From CAZAEL01 sp964484135 (GTDB lineage: Bacteria > Elusimicrobiota > Elusimicrobia > FEN-1173), in NCBI GenBank assembly GCA_964484135.1, contig CAZAEL010000047.1, positions 1-18,024 on the forward strand: a stretch of DNA of 18,024 nucleotides. Reading direction: 5' to 3'. Shown here piece by piece: positions 1 to 9,545 of the stretch. Below the pieces are notes generated by a model. It had not been told where the DNA came from. It did no database searches and was given only the letters and a program-made list of their open reading frames with translations. The position numbers were made by a program, and so were the translations under genes. Positions within the stretch are counted from its first letter, which is position 1, and every line of letters starts with the position of its first letter.

Positions 1-504
1 CGCGTCTTCATCGGCCTGGGCAGCAATGTGGGGAACCGGCTGCGTCATATCCGCGCAGGGGTGAAGGCCGTCGGGAAACTCCCCGGCACGCGGGTGGTCA
101 AGACGTCGCGGGTGTACGACACCTCCCCGGTGGGGCCGCGCCAGCCGCGCTTTTTGAACGCGGCCGCGGAGGTCCGCACCTCCCTGCCGCCCCTGGTTTT
201 TTTGAAACGGCTCAAGGCCCTGGAAAAGACCCTGGGCCGCAAAAAGCGCCGGCGCATGGGCCCCCGGGAAATCGACCTGGACCTGTTGCTGTACGGCGCG
301 CGCCGGATGAAAAGCCGGGCCCTGACTTTGCCCCACCCCCGCATGTTCCGGCGCAAGTTCGTGCTGAAGCCCCTCTCGGACCTGGCACCGGGCCTGCGCG
401 ACCCGCTGTCCGGCAGGCCCCTGGCCCGGCTTTCGCGCGAATTGACAGACCCATCCCAAAGCATTAGACTGTACCGAAATGTCCGTCGGAAAACACGCGC
501 ATAA
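1..504 (+). CDS. folK: 2-amino-4-hydroxy-6-hydroxymethyldihydropteridine pyrophosphokinase (HPPK), 5' partial
   Basis: HPPK transfers pyrophosphate from ATP to 6-hydroxymethyl-dihydropterin in cytosolic folate synthesis. The reading frame is open from the first base and begins RVFIGLGSNVGNR, the N-terminal GLGSN motif of the family, so probably only the initiator and a few residues are cut off. Further on, around residue 82-92, RMGPREIDLDLLLY matches the family signature that holds the Mg-ATP aspartates. About 167 residues are visible, a normal size for HPPK. A GTG at 28 could be mistaken for a start, but using it would remove the conserved GLGSN segment. The 3' end overlaps the start of panB by 26 bp, suggesting co-transcription and coupling of the folate and pantothenate genes. 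The identification is secure; only the true start lies outside the window. Confidence 0.95.
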   Translation, partial: RVFIGLGSNVGNRLRHIRAGVKAVGKLPGTRVVKTSRVYDTSPVGPRQPRFLNAAAEVRTSLPPLVFLKRLKALEKTLGRKKRRRMGPREIDLDLLLYGARRMKSRALTLPHPRMFRRKFVLKPLSDLAPGLRDPLSGRPLARLSRELTDPSQSIRLYRNVRRKTRA

Positions 505-1297
505 AATCACCACCGCCGCGTTGCGGGAGATGAAAAAACAGGGCGATAAGATCGTCACCCTGACCTGCTACGACGCGTCCATGGCCCGCCTGCTCAACGA
601 GCAGGCCGTGGACGTGGTCCTGGTGGGCGATTCCGTGGGCAACGTGAAGCTGGGGTATGAAAACACCCTGCCCGTGACCTTGACGGAGATGGTCCTGCAC
701 ACCCAGGCCGTGAAACGGGGCAACGGCCGGGCCCTGCTGGTGGCGGACGTGCCCTTTTTGACGTACGAGTACGATCCCACGGAGGCGGTGCGGACCGTGG
801 GGCGGCTCATCAAGGAAGGCGGGGCCGAGGCCGTGAAGGTGGAAGGGGCCAGGGACGTCCTGCCCTCCATCAAGGCCATGATCCGGGCCAACATCCCTGT
901 CATGGGCCATTTGGGCCTCACGCCCCAGGCCGTGAACAGGCTGGGCGGGTACCGCGTGCAGGGCCGGACAGGACCTGAGGCCAAACAGATTCTGGATCAA
1001 GCCAAACTTTTGGAAAGGACCGGGGTCTTCGCCCTGGTGCTGGAGGCCGTGCCCGCTGATTTGGCCAAACGGGTCACGCGCGCGTTGAAAATCCCCGTCA
1101 TCGGCATCGGCGCGGGCCCCCACTGCGACGGCCAGGTGTTGGTTTTGGACGACATGCTGGGGCTGAGCCCGGGGCCTTTGCCCCGGTTCGTGAAAACCTA
1201 CGCCTCCTTGAGGCAGGACGCGGCCCGGGCCGTGGCCCGGTTCCGCGAAGATGTGAAAACCGGACGTTTCCCGGAAAAAGCCCAGACCTACGGTTGA
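479..1297 (+). CDS. panB: 3-methyl-2-oxobutanoate hydroxymethyltransferase (ketopantoate hydroxymethyltransferase)
   Basis: This enzyme adds a hydroxymethyl group from 5,10-methylene-THF to alpha-ketoisovalerate, giving ketopantoate, the first committed step to pantothenate and CoA. The 272-residue product is of family length. The TIM-barrel motifs are all present: VGDSVG at 49-54 (metal ligand D51), LLVADVPF with D90, VKVEGA with E122, the catalytic-type glutamate in LVLEAVP (E189), and IGIGAG at 199-203. The ATG at 479 lies inside folK. The stop codon shares the bases TTGA with the start of the next gene. Its use of a folate cofactor fits its position beside folK, and panC follows one gene later. 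No panE (ketopantoate reductase) or panD is visible in the window. Confidence 0.97.
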   Translation: MSVGKHAHKITTAALREMKKQGDKIVTLTCYDASMARLLNEQAVDVVLVGDSVGNVKLGYENTLPVTLTEMVLHTQAVKRGNGRALLVADVPFLTYEYDPTEAVRTVGRLIKEGGAEAVKVEGARDVLPSIKAMIRANIPVMGHLGLTPQAVNRLGGYRVQGRTGPEAKQILDQAKLLERTGVFALVLEAVPADLAKRVTRALKIPVIGIGAGPHCDGQVLVLDDMLGLSPGPLPRFVKTYASLRQDAARAVARFREDVKTGRFPEKAQTYG

Positions 1298-2211
1298 CGA
1301 AAACCTGGCGTGAACTGCTCAAGACCCCCGTGCCTGTGACCTGGACCCTGCTGGGCGTCGTCCTCCTGTTGATCGCGGGGTGGGGATGGTTTTCTTCGGG
1401 GCTGGTCCTGCGCATCGAGCGCCTGCCCAACAGCGTGCTGCCCGGCGCCTTCGGCCTGCGCTTCGAAGAGGTCTCCTTCGCGGCCCGTGACGGCGTGGCG
1501 CTCAAGGGCTGGTTCGTGCCCGCGCCGTCCCCGTCGGACGTGACCCTGGTGCTTTGCCACGGCTGGGGCGCCAACCGGTCCGACATCCTGCCCTCCACCG
1601 CGTTCTTGAACCAGAAGGGCGGGTACAACCTGTTCTATTTCGACTTCCGCAACCACGGGGACAGCGGCGGGAACACGTCGTCTTTGGCCGCGCTGGAGAC
1701 GCGCGACCTGGAGGCGGCGCTCGACTGGCTGAAGGCCAACCGGCCGGAGCAGGCGCGCCGCCTGGGCGCGTACGGACTGTCCATGGGCGCGGCCGTGTCC
1801 CTGACCGTCACGGCACAGCACCCGGAAATTCTGGCCCTGGCGGCGGAAAGCCCCTTTTCGTCCTTCAACGGCGTGGTGGCCCGGTTCGCCAAGCTTTTCT
1901 ATCACGTGCCGCGCTTTCCCCTGGTGCCCATCACGCTCTTCTTTGTGCGGGCCCGGCTGGGCCTGGACCCGGAGGCCTTTTCCCCCATCCACCATGTGGA
2001 CAAAATTTCCCCCCGGCCCCTGTTCCTGATCCAGGGAGCGAACGACGCGCGCATGCCGCCCTCGGAAGGCCAAACCCTGTTCGCCCGAGCCCGGGAGCCC
2101 AAGGAGCTCTGGACCGTGCCCGGCGCGGACCACGGCGAACCCGCCCAGGCGGCCGGCGCCGAGTACCAGGAACGGCTCCTGGCGTTTTACCGCAAGGCCT
2201 TTTCCAGGTAG
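1294..2211 (+). CDS. membrane-anchored alpha/beta hydrolase, substrate unknown
   Basis: The 305-residue product begins with a hydrophobic segment at about residues 15-33, read as an N-terminal membrane anchor or uncleaved signal. An alpha/beta-hydrolase domain follows. The oxyanion-side motif LCHGWG is at 87-92, the nucleophile elbow GLSMG at 161-165 (S163), the acid is probably D251 in QGANDARMP, and the histidine is H280 in GADHGE. This is the usual layout of the broad esterase/thioesterase/peptidase-like family, and the substrate cannot be read from sequence. The start is a TTG whose last two bases begin the panB stop (TTGA), so translation is probably coupled to panB. The gene ends 7 bp before panC. 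Sitting between two pantothenate genes does not prove a role in that pathway. The fold and triad are confident; the function is not. Confidence 0.85.
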   Translation: MTKTWRELLKTPVPVTWTLLGVVLLLIAGWGWFSSGLVLRIERLPNSVLPGAFGLRFEEVSFAARDGVALKGWFVPAPSPSDVTLVLCHGWGANRSDILPSTAFLNQKGGYNLFYFDFRNHGDSGGNTSSLAALETRDLEAALDWLKANRPEQARRLGAYGLSMGAAVSLTVTAQHPEILALAAESPFSSFNGVVARFAKLFYHVPRFPLVPITLFFVRARLGLDPEAFSPIHHVDKISPRPLFLIQGANDARMPPSEGQTLFARAREPKELWTVPGADHGEPAQAAGAEYQERLLAFYRKAFSR

Positions 2212-2218
2212 CCTTCCC

Positions 2219-3085
2219 ATGAAAATCATCCGCTCCCCCCGGAAGATGCAGGCCCTGGCCCTGCGGTGGCGGCGCCGGGGACGGTCCGTGGGGCTCGTGC
2301 CCACCATGGGCGCCCTGCATGAGGGGCATCTGTCCCTCATCCGCCGGGCGCGCCGGGAAAACCGGATCGTCGTGGTTTCCGTTTTCGTCAACCCGTCCCA
2401 GTTCGGCCCCAAGGAAGACTTCGCCCGGTATCCCCGGCCCTTCGCCAAGGACGCGGCCCTCTGCCGCCGGGCCGGGGTGGACGCGCTCTTCGCGCCCGCG
2501 CCCCCGGCCATGTACCCGCCGGGGTTCCAGACCTGGATTTCCGTGGAAAAGCTTTCCCGGTTCCTGTGCGGCCCCTTCCGGCCGGGCCATTTCCGGGGCG
2601 TGGCCACGGTGGTGGCCAAACTGCTCCAGATCGTCCTGCCCGACCGGGCCTATTTCGGGCAAAAGGACTTCCAACAACTGCGCGTCGTGGAACGGCTTGT
2701 GGCGGACCTGAACTTCCCGGTGAGGATCGTGGGCTGCCCCACGGTCCGGGAAAGGGACGGTCTGGCCCTGTCCAGCCGGAACCGGTACCTCACCCAGGCC
2801 CGGCGCCGCCTGGCGGCCCGAATCCCGTCGGCTTTACAGGCCGCCGGGGAACTGGTAAAATTTCGAACTTCCGTGCCCGCGGCCCGCGTCCAGGGAGTGG
2901 TCCGCGCCGCCCTGCGGCGGATCCCCGGCGCGCGGGTGGACTACGTGAGCGTGGCCGATCCGGACACCCTGGAGCCCCTCCGGCGGGTCCGGGGACGCGC
3001 GCTGGTCGCCACGGCCGTGCGTCTGGGCCGGACGCGCCTCATCGACAACAGGACGGTGTCCGCAGGGACCGGAAAACGCCGCTGA
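2219..3085 (+). CDS. panC: pantoate--beta-alanine ligase (pantothenate synthetase)
   Basis: PanC joins pantoate and beta-alanine through a pantoyl-adenylate, using ATP, to make pantothenate in the cytosol. The 288-residue product has the nucleotidyltransferase-type signatures in order: PTMGALHEGH at 28-37 (the HxGH-like ATP site), FVNPSQF at 56-62, GQKD at 147-150, and LSSRNRYL at 184-191 (KMSKS-like loop). The length matches the family. The ATG follows the hydrolase stop by 7 bp, so the gene is part of the same operon as folK and panB. Downstream there is an 88-bp gap before cdaA, the longest break in this part of the window and the most likely place for an operon boundary. Confidence 0.97.
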   Translation: MKIIRSPRKMQALALRWRRRGRSVGLVPTMGALHEGHLSLIRRARRENRIVVVSVFVNPSQFGPKEDFARYPRPFAKDAALCRRAGVDALFAPAPPAMYPPGFQTWISVEKLSRFLCGPFRPGHFRGVATVVAKLLQIVLPDRAYFGQKDFQQLRVVERLVADLNFPVRIVGCPTVRERDGLALSSRNRYLTQARRRLAARIPSALQAAGELVKFRTSVPAARVQGVVRAALRRIPGARVDYVSVADPDTLEPLRRVRGRALVATAVRLGRTRLIDNRTVSAGTGKRR

Positions 3086-3173
3086 TTCCCGGGAGGGGAG
3101 GTCTCCCTTCCGACAACTCTTTGCAGGAGGTTTTCCGGAGAAGAGCCCCCTCGCTTCTCTTTCCAAATTCCCC
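3086..3173 (+). other. 88-bp gap with detached Shine-Dalgarno and small hairpin before cdaA
   Basis: AGGAGG at 3125-3130 is not followed by a start codon at normal distance. Between it and the cdaA start, GAGAAG (3138-3143) can pair with CTTCTC (3154-3159). GGGAGGGGAGG and CTCCCTTCC upstream could form another weak stem. No promoter or terminator is convincing. It may be the leader of cdaA or an operon joint. Confidence 0.3.
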
Positions 3174-3977
3174 GTGTTGAACGCGCTGAATTCCATTTGG
3201 CACAACTATCTGATCCACGTGGTGGACGTCCTCCTGGTGGCGTACCTGTTCTACCGGGTGCTCCTGCTCATCCGGGGCACGCGGGCCGTGCAGGTGCTGC
3301 GGGGCGTGGTGATCCTGGGCGTGGCCACCTTTTTGGTGCAGAACGTGTTGCGCCTGCCGACCCTGAGCTGGATCTTTCGCACTTTTTGGCTGGCCTGGGC
3401 CGTGATCCTGGTGGTGGTGTTCCAGCCGGAGCTGCGCTCCGTGCTGGCCCAGCTGGGCAGTCAGCGGCTGGGCCGCCTGCTGCTGCCCGAGGAGTTGAGC
3501 TTCGTCAACGAGATCATCGCGGCCCTGCGGGAGGCGTCCCAGAAACGGATCGGCATGCTCCTGGTGCTGGAACAGCAGACGGGCCTGCGCAACTTCATCG
3601 AGACCGGCACCCTCATCAACGGCGAGGTGAGCCGGGACCTCATTTTGACCCTGTTCCATCCCCGCACCCCCCTGCACGACGGCGCGGCCATTTTGAGAGA
3701 GGACCGCCTGGTGGCGGCCGGGTGCGTCCTGCCGCTGTCCAGCGACCCGGACATCTCCCGCATCCTGGGCACGCGCCACCGCGCCGCCATCGGCGTGACG
3801 GAGATTTCCGACGCGGTGGTGCTGGTGGTGAGCGAGGAGACCGGCGCCGTGTCCGTGGCCCGCAACGGCCGGCTGGACCGGGACGTTGATCTGGAAACCC
3901 TGCGGGACAAGCTGGTGGATTTCTACCGCTCCCTGCGGGAGCGCGGCCTGCTGCGCAAGGCCGGGCCGAGGACCTAA
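3174..3977 (+). CDS. cdaA: diadenylate cyclase, CdaA type (c-di-AMP synthase)
   Basis: CdaA condenses two ATP molecules to c-di-AMP, a second messenger that in other bacteria controls potassium and osmolyte balance and cell-wall homeostasis. The 267-residue product has three N-terminal membrane helices (about 14-33, 39-57 and 66-83), then a cytosolic DAC domain. The two catalytic motifs are intact: DGA at 169-171 (in LHDGAA) and RHR at 201-203 (in GTRHRAA). The start is uncertain between GTG at 3174 and TTG at 3177. No Shine-Dalgarno sequence sits at normal distance, although AGGAGG occurs 44 bases upstream at 3125-3130. The following genes are a CdaR-like mini-protein and glmM, the conserved cdaA-cdaR-glmM order. 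Domain and activity are clear; the start is less so. Confidence 0.95.
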   Translation: MLNALNSIWHNYLIHVVDVLLVAYLFYRVLLLIRGTRAVQVLRGVVILGVATFLVQNVLRLPTLSWIFRTFWLAWAVILVVVFQPELRSVLAQLGSQRLGRLLLPEELSFVNEIIAALREASQKRIGMLLVLEQQTGLRNFIETGTLINGEVSRDLILTLFHPRTPLHDGAAILREDRLVAAGCVLPLSSDPDISRILGTRHRAAIGVTEISDAVVLVVSEETGAVSVARNGRLDRDVDLETLRDKLVDFYRSLRERGLLRKAGPRT

Positions 3978-3983
3978 ACGACC

Positions 3984-4136
3984 ATGAATTGGTTTCAAAC
4001 CAACTGGCAGCTCAAAGCCGTGGCCTTCATCCTGGCCCTTTTCCTCTGGCTGGTGCTGTATTTGAATCCCCCCTCCCCCACGCCCCAGGCCCTGCAGTGG
4101 CCCCCCGCCGCGCCCCGGCCCGCCGGGGGGCGCTGA
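3984..4136 (+). CDS. CdaR/YbbR-like mini-protein: membrane anchor without YbbR domains
   Basis: A 50-codon ORF begins with ATG 6 bp after the cdaA stop and ends 24 bp before glmM, exactly where cdaR (ybbR) sits in many genomes. It opens MNWFQTNWQLKAVAF, then has one hydrophobic helix, roughly residues 11-28, rich in Leu, Ala and Trp. This resembles the start of CdaR proteins, where a W/N/LK-containing segment leads into a single membrane helix. CdaR normally continues into one or more extracytoplasmic YbbR domains, but here only about 22 proline-rich residues follow before a TGA. glmM begins so soon afterwards that no YbbR domain is hidden by a frameshift. By position and N-terminal pattern it is a reduced CdaR-like partner of CdaA; whether it still modulates the cyclase is unknown. 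Confidence 0.65.
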   Translation: MNWFQTNWQLKAVAFILALFLWLVLYLNPPSPTPQALQWPPAAPRPAGGR

Positions 4137-4160
4137 ACGCGCCCGAGGAACGGAAAAAAC

Positions 4161-5504
4161 TTGGCGGACCGCCTTTTCGGCACGGACGGCATTCGGGGCA
4201 TAGCGGGACGATGGCCCCTGGTCCCGGACTTCGTGCGCCGGATCGGGCTCGGCGCGGGCCGGGTCCTGTCCCGCGGGCGCCGCGGGCGTTCCGGATCCAT
4301 CCTGGTCATCCGCGACACGCGGCGCTCCGGCCCCTGGATCCAAAAGGCCCTGGCCGACGGTCTGGGCCGGGCCGGGTGCCGGGGCCTGGACGGCGGCGTC
4401 CGGCCCCCGCCGGCCGCGGCCGCGCTCGTTCCCCGGTATGGATTTGCCGCGGGCGCGGTGATCTCGGCGTCCCACAACCCGGCGGCCTTCAACGGCATCA
4501 AATTTTTCGGCCCGAAGGGAACCAAACTCCCCGACGGGACCGAGAGGGCCATGGAGCGGGAGATCCTTTCCGCGGGCCGGGTCCCCGCGGGCCGAGGCGG
4601 AAGCGGGCCCTTCATCCGGGCGCGGCGCGACTATCTGGATTTTTTGCGTTCCGCCTGGCCCAAGGGGCTGGACCTGCGCGGCTTTTCCCTGGCGCTCGAC
4701 TGCGCCAACGGCGCCACGTCCTTCCTGGCCGCGCCCCTGTTCCGGTCCCTGGGCGCGCGGGTGTATGTGCTGTCCGCCCGGCCCGACGGCCTGAACATCA
4801 ACCGCAACTGCGGCGCCCTGCACCCGGAAGCCCTGTCGCGGGAGGTGCTGCGGCGGCGGGCCAGCCTGGGCGTGGCTTTTGACGGCGACGGGGACCGGGC
4901 CATGTTCGTGGACGAAGAGGGCCGGGTGAAGAACGGCGACGCCGTGCTCCTGGCCGCGGCCCGCCACTTGAAGGCCCGCGGCCGGCTCCGGAACAACACC
5001 GTGGCGGTCACGGTCATGGCCAACCTGGGGCTGTACCGCGCCCTGGAGGCCCTGGACATCCGCGCCCTGGAAACGGCCGTGGGCGACCGCTGGGTGTGGG
5101 AGGGCATGGTCAAGTCCGGCGCCGTCCTGGGCGGGGAACAATCGGGCCACATCATCTTCCGCGAATTCCTGCCCACCGGCGACGGCCTGCTCACCGCCCT
5201 GCAGGTGCTGGCCGTGGTCCGCTCCGCGGGCCGCCCCTTTTCCGCCCTGACGTCCTTGGTGACGACCTACCCCCAGGTGCTGAAGAACGTGGAGGTGCGG
5301 GAGAAAAAACCTTTGGAAAAACTGCCCGGCTTCCAGCGGGTCTCCCGGGAGGTCGGGGAAGCCCTCGGCAAGACCGGCCGCGTGCTGGTGCGCTATTCCG
5401 GCACCGAGCCCCTGCTTCGGATCATGGTGGAAGGGCCCGACCTCAAAACCATCCAGGCCCACGCCGACGCGCTGGCGAAAGCCGTGCGGCGGGACGGCCT
5501 ATAA
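4161..5504 (+). CDS. glmM: phosphoglucosamine mutase
   Basis: GlmM converts glucosamine-6-phosphate to glucosamine-1-phosphate on the way to UDP-GlcNAc for peptidoglycan and LPS. The 447-residue product shows the alpha-D-phosphohexomutase domains in order: FGTDGIRG at 6-13, the phosphoserine loop ISASHNP at 101-107 (S104), the Mg site DGDGDR at 241-246, and the C-terminal phosphate-binding RYSGTEP near 411-417. Family length is about 445. The start is a TTG preceded by GAGGAA at 4145-4150. One oddity is GGVRPPPAAA before the active-site loop, where homologues usually carry a PTP-type motif. CdaA and its partner protein are known to interact with or influence GlmM in some Firmicutes, so the gene order is meaningful. 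GlmS, the preceding enzyme, lies two genes downstream. Confidence 0.96.
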   Translation: MADRLFGTDGIRGIAGRWPLVPDFVRRIGLGAGRVLSRGRRGRSGSILVIRDTRRSGPWIQKALADGLGRAGCRGLDGGVRPPPAAAALVPRYGFAAGAVISASHNPAAFNGIKFFGPKGTKLPDGTERAMEREILSAGRVPAGRGGSGPFIRARRDYLDFLRSAWPKGLDLRGFSLALDCANGATSFLAAPLFRSLGARVYVLSARPDGLNINRNCGALHPEALSREVLRRRASLGVAFDGDGDRAMFVDEEGRVKNGDAVLLAAARHLKARGRLRNNTVAVTVMANLGLYRALEALDIRALETAVGDRWVWEGMVKSGAVLGGEQSGHIIFREFLPTGDGLLTALQVLAVVRSAGRPFSALTSLVTTYPQVLKNVEVREKKPLEKLPGFQRVSREVGEALGKTGRVLVRYSGTEPLLRIMVEGPDLKTIQAHADALAKAVRRDGL

Positions 5505-5507
5505 CCC

Positions 5508-6218
5508 GTGCCTCTGCTCGGCGTCAACATCGACCACGTGGCCACGGTCCGGCAGGCGCGCCGCGGGCAGGTCCCGGACATCCTGGACGCGGCCCTGGCC
5601 GCGGTGGCCGGGGGGGCCGACAGCCTGACCGTTCACCTGCGGGAGGACCGGCGGCACATCCAGGACCGGGACGTGTCCGCCCTGCGCAAGGCCCTGGACG
5701 TCCGCCTCAACCTGGAAATGGCCGCCACGGAGGAGATGCTCCGGATCGCGCGGGTGATCCACCCCCACAGCGTGTGTCTCGTGCCGGAGAAGCGGCAGGA
5801 ACTCACCACCGAAGGCGGGCTCGACGTGCGGGGCCAGTCCGCGCGCCTGAAGAATTTCGTCCAAAAACTGAAGTCCAAGGGCATCCTGGTCAGCCTTTTC
5901 GTGGACCCGGAGGCGGCCCAGATCGCGGCGGCCCGGGACGCGGGCGCGGACGCCGTGGAGCTCCACACGGGCCGGTACGCCAACGCCAAGTCCGCGGCCC
6001 AGATCGCGGAGCTCAAGAAACTCCAACAAGCCGCGGAGACGGCCCGCTCGCTGGGGCTCGTCCTGAACGCCGGGCACGGGCTCGATTACGCCAACGTGCG
6101 GCACGTGGCCCAGATCCCGGGCATCAAGGAGCTCAACATCGGTTTTTCCATTGTGGCGCGGGCGCTGTTCGTGGGACTGGAGGCGGCGGTCCGCGAGATG
6201 AAGGCGTTGGTGTCCTAG
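5508..6218 (+). CDS. pdxJ: pyridoxine 5'-phosphate synthase
   Basis: PdxJ condenses 1-deoxy-xylulose-5-phosphate with 3-amino-2-oxopropyl phosphate to give pyridoxine 5'-phosphate, the ring-closing step of DXP-dependent vitamin B6 synthesis. The 236-residue TIM-barrel protein begins LLGVNIDHVATVRQAR, the family's N-terminal signature. The catalytic residues are in place: H43 (TVHLRED), E70 (LNLEMA) and H190 in NAGHGL, with the phosphate-binding ELHTGRYA at 151-158. The start is GTG, 3 bp after the glmM stop, implying translational coupling. glmS follows after 12 bp. Placing B6 synthesis between two amino-sugar enzymes has no obvious pathway logic beyond shared operon expression. Confidence 0.97.
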   Translation: MPLLGVNIDHVATVRQARRGQVPDILDAALAAVAGGADSLTVHLREDRRHIQDRDVSALRKALDVRLNLEMAATEEMLRIARVIHPHSVCLVPEKRQELTTEGGLDVRGQSARLKNFVQKLKSKGILVSLFVDPEAAQIAAARDAGADAVELHTGRYANAKSAAQIAELKKLQQAAETARSLGLVLNAGHGLDYANVRHVAQIPGIKELNIGFSIVARALFVGLEAAVREMKALVS

Positions 6219-6230
6219 AGAGGTCCCTCC

Positions 6231-8117
<1,887 letters not shown>

Positions 8118-8163
8118 CGGCCCCCCGCGGAGACGGGGCGCCTTCGCCGGGCGACGTTTTTCC

Positions 8164-9531
8164 ATGAGGATCTTCCGTTCGGTCCGTTTCAACATCGTCC
8201 TGTTCGCGGTCCTGGCCGCGGCCTCGGCCCTGGGCACGCTCCTGCCGCAGCGGCACGAGGCGCCGGCCAAGGTGGACCTGTTCCTGGCGGAGCACCCCTC
8301 GACGGGCGCGGTCCTGGACCGGCTGGGGTTTTTCACCCTGTACCATTCGCCTTGGTACATGGCGCTTTTGGGCCTCATGGCCTTCGACGTGGTCGTCTGC
8401 AAGCTGCGGTCCCTGCCGCGGGCCGCGCACGACGAGGAGGCCCTGTCGGACCGGCTCCTGGCCGCCTCGCCCCTGCGCCGCCGTTTTCAGTCGCCGCGGC
8501 CGCCGGAGGAAACGGCCGGACGGATCCGGGAATTTTTGAGAAAGAACGGGTACGCCCTGCGGGAACGGCGCGGGAACGGCGAAATCCATCTCTGGGCCGC
8601 CAAGCACCGGCTCCAGCGGTGGGGAGACTTCGTCCTGCACGTGAGCGTGGTGGGCATCCTGGCGGGCGGGCTCTTCGGGTCCCTCAAAGGGTTCGAGGAG
8701 TTCCTGCCCGTGTCCGCGGGCGGGGAGCGGGCCATGCAAAACCGCCCCTGGACCGTGGCGGTGGACGAGTTCCTGGTGGACTATTACAAGGACACGGGCA
8801 CGCCCCGCGCGTACGCCAGCCGCCTGCGCGTTCTGGACAGGGACCGGGTGGTGGCGGAAAAGCGGATCAAGGTCAACGATCCTCTGGACGTGGACGGCGT
8901 GCGTTTTTACCAGGCCTCCTGGGGCATGACCGGCATGCTGAATTCCGCCACGGTGGAGTTCGCCAGGCGGGGCGGCGAAGGGCCCCTGTTGCGCCTGCCC
9001 CGCGGTGAACGGGTGCCGCTCAAGAACTCGGCCCTGTCGGCCTCGGCGGACATGATCCTGCCCGACTTCGCCGTGGACGCGCAGGGGAACGCGGACACCA
9101 AAAGCCTGGAGCCCAACAACCCGGCGGTTTTGGTCAGCTTTTACGACGGGGAACGGCGCGTGGCGTCCCTGTGGCTCCTGCAGCGGGATCCGCGGATCTG
9201 CTTCAAGGTGCTGCCCGACCAGACCGTGGCGCCGGCGGACCGGCCGCCGTTCCGCCTCCGGAGCTTCGACGCGGCGCTCTTTTCCGGCCTGCAGGTGACG
9301 TACGATCCCGGCGCCCGAATCGCGGGGTGGGGGTGCGTGGCCCTGCTCCTGGGGCTGGCGCTCCATTTTTATCTCCACCAACGGAGGCTCCGCCTCCTCG
9401 TGAAACCCGGCGACGGGGGAGCGGACGTGTCCGTCGGAGGGTGGAGTTCCCGCGGCCCCTTGGATTTTGACCCCGAGTTCCGGTCCCTGACGGCGGCCCT
9501 GGAAAAAGACCCGGCGGCGCGGCCGGCCTGA
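8164..9531 (+). CDS. resB: cytochrome c biogenesis protein ResB/Ccs1 (System II)
   Basis: ResB is one half of the System II haem exporter and cytochrome c synthetase, working with CcsA/CcsB to attach haem to CXXCH sites outside the membrane. The 455-residue product has the expected topology: membrane helices at about 9-27, 61-79 and 155-173, a large extracytoplasmic domain, and a last helix at about 384-403. The opening RSVRFNIVLFAVLAAASALGT is typical of the family. H159 in TM3 and a histidine in the last helix are candidates for the haem-handling ligands. No strong ribosome site is seen before the ATG. The partner gene ccsB lies two genes downstream, with the precorrin-2 dehydrogenase between them. 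A 46-bp gap separates resB from glmS. Confidence 0.92.
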   Translation: MRIFRSVRFNIVLFAVLAAASALGTLLPQRHEAPAKVDLFLAEHPSTGAVLDRLGFFTLYHSPWYMALLGLMAFDVVVCKLRSLPRAAHDEEALSDRLLAASPLRRRFQSPRPPEETAGRIREFLRKNGYALRERRGNGEIHLWAAKHRLQRWGDFVLHVSVVGILAGGLFGSLKGFEEFLPVSAGGERAMQNRPWTVAVDEFLVDYYKDTGTPRAYASRLRVLDRDRVVAEKRIKVNDPLDVDGVRFYQASWGMTGMLNSATVEFARRGGEGPLLRLPRGERVPLKNSALSASADMILPDFAVDAQGNADTKSLEPNNPAVLVSFYDGERRVASLWLLQRDPRICFKVLPDQTVAPADRPPFRLRSFDAALFSGLQVTYDPGARIAGWGCVALLLGLALHFYLHQRRLRLLVKPGDGGADVSVGGWSSRGPLDFDPEFRSLTAALEKDPAARPA

Positions 9532-9545
9532 GGGCGCTCTCTCTT

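Noticed and set aside
3039..5462. Very long - strand open frame of about 800 codons opposite cdaA and glmM.
   Set aside because: It is low-complexity (His/Gln/Gly/Pro-rich) and mirrors well-identified + strand genes; such frames are common opposite GC-rich genes.
8118..8163. Possible intrinsic terminator between glmS and resB (GC-rich stretch followed by GTTTTT).
   Set aside because: The best stem is only about 4 bp and the T-run is short, so it is not a convincing terminator.
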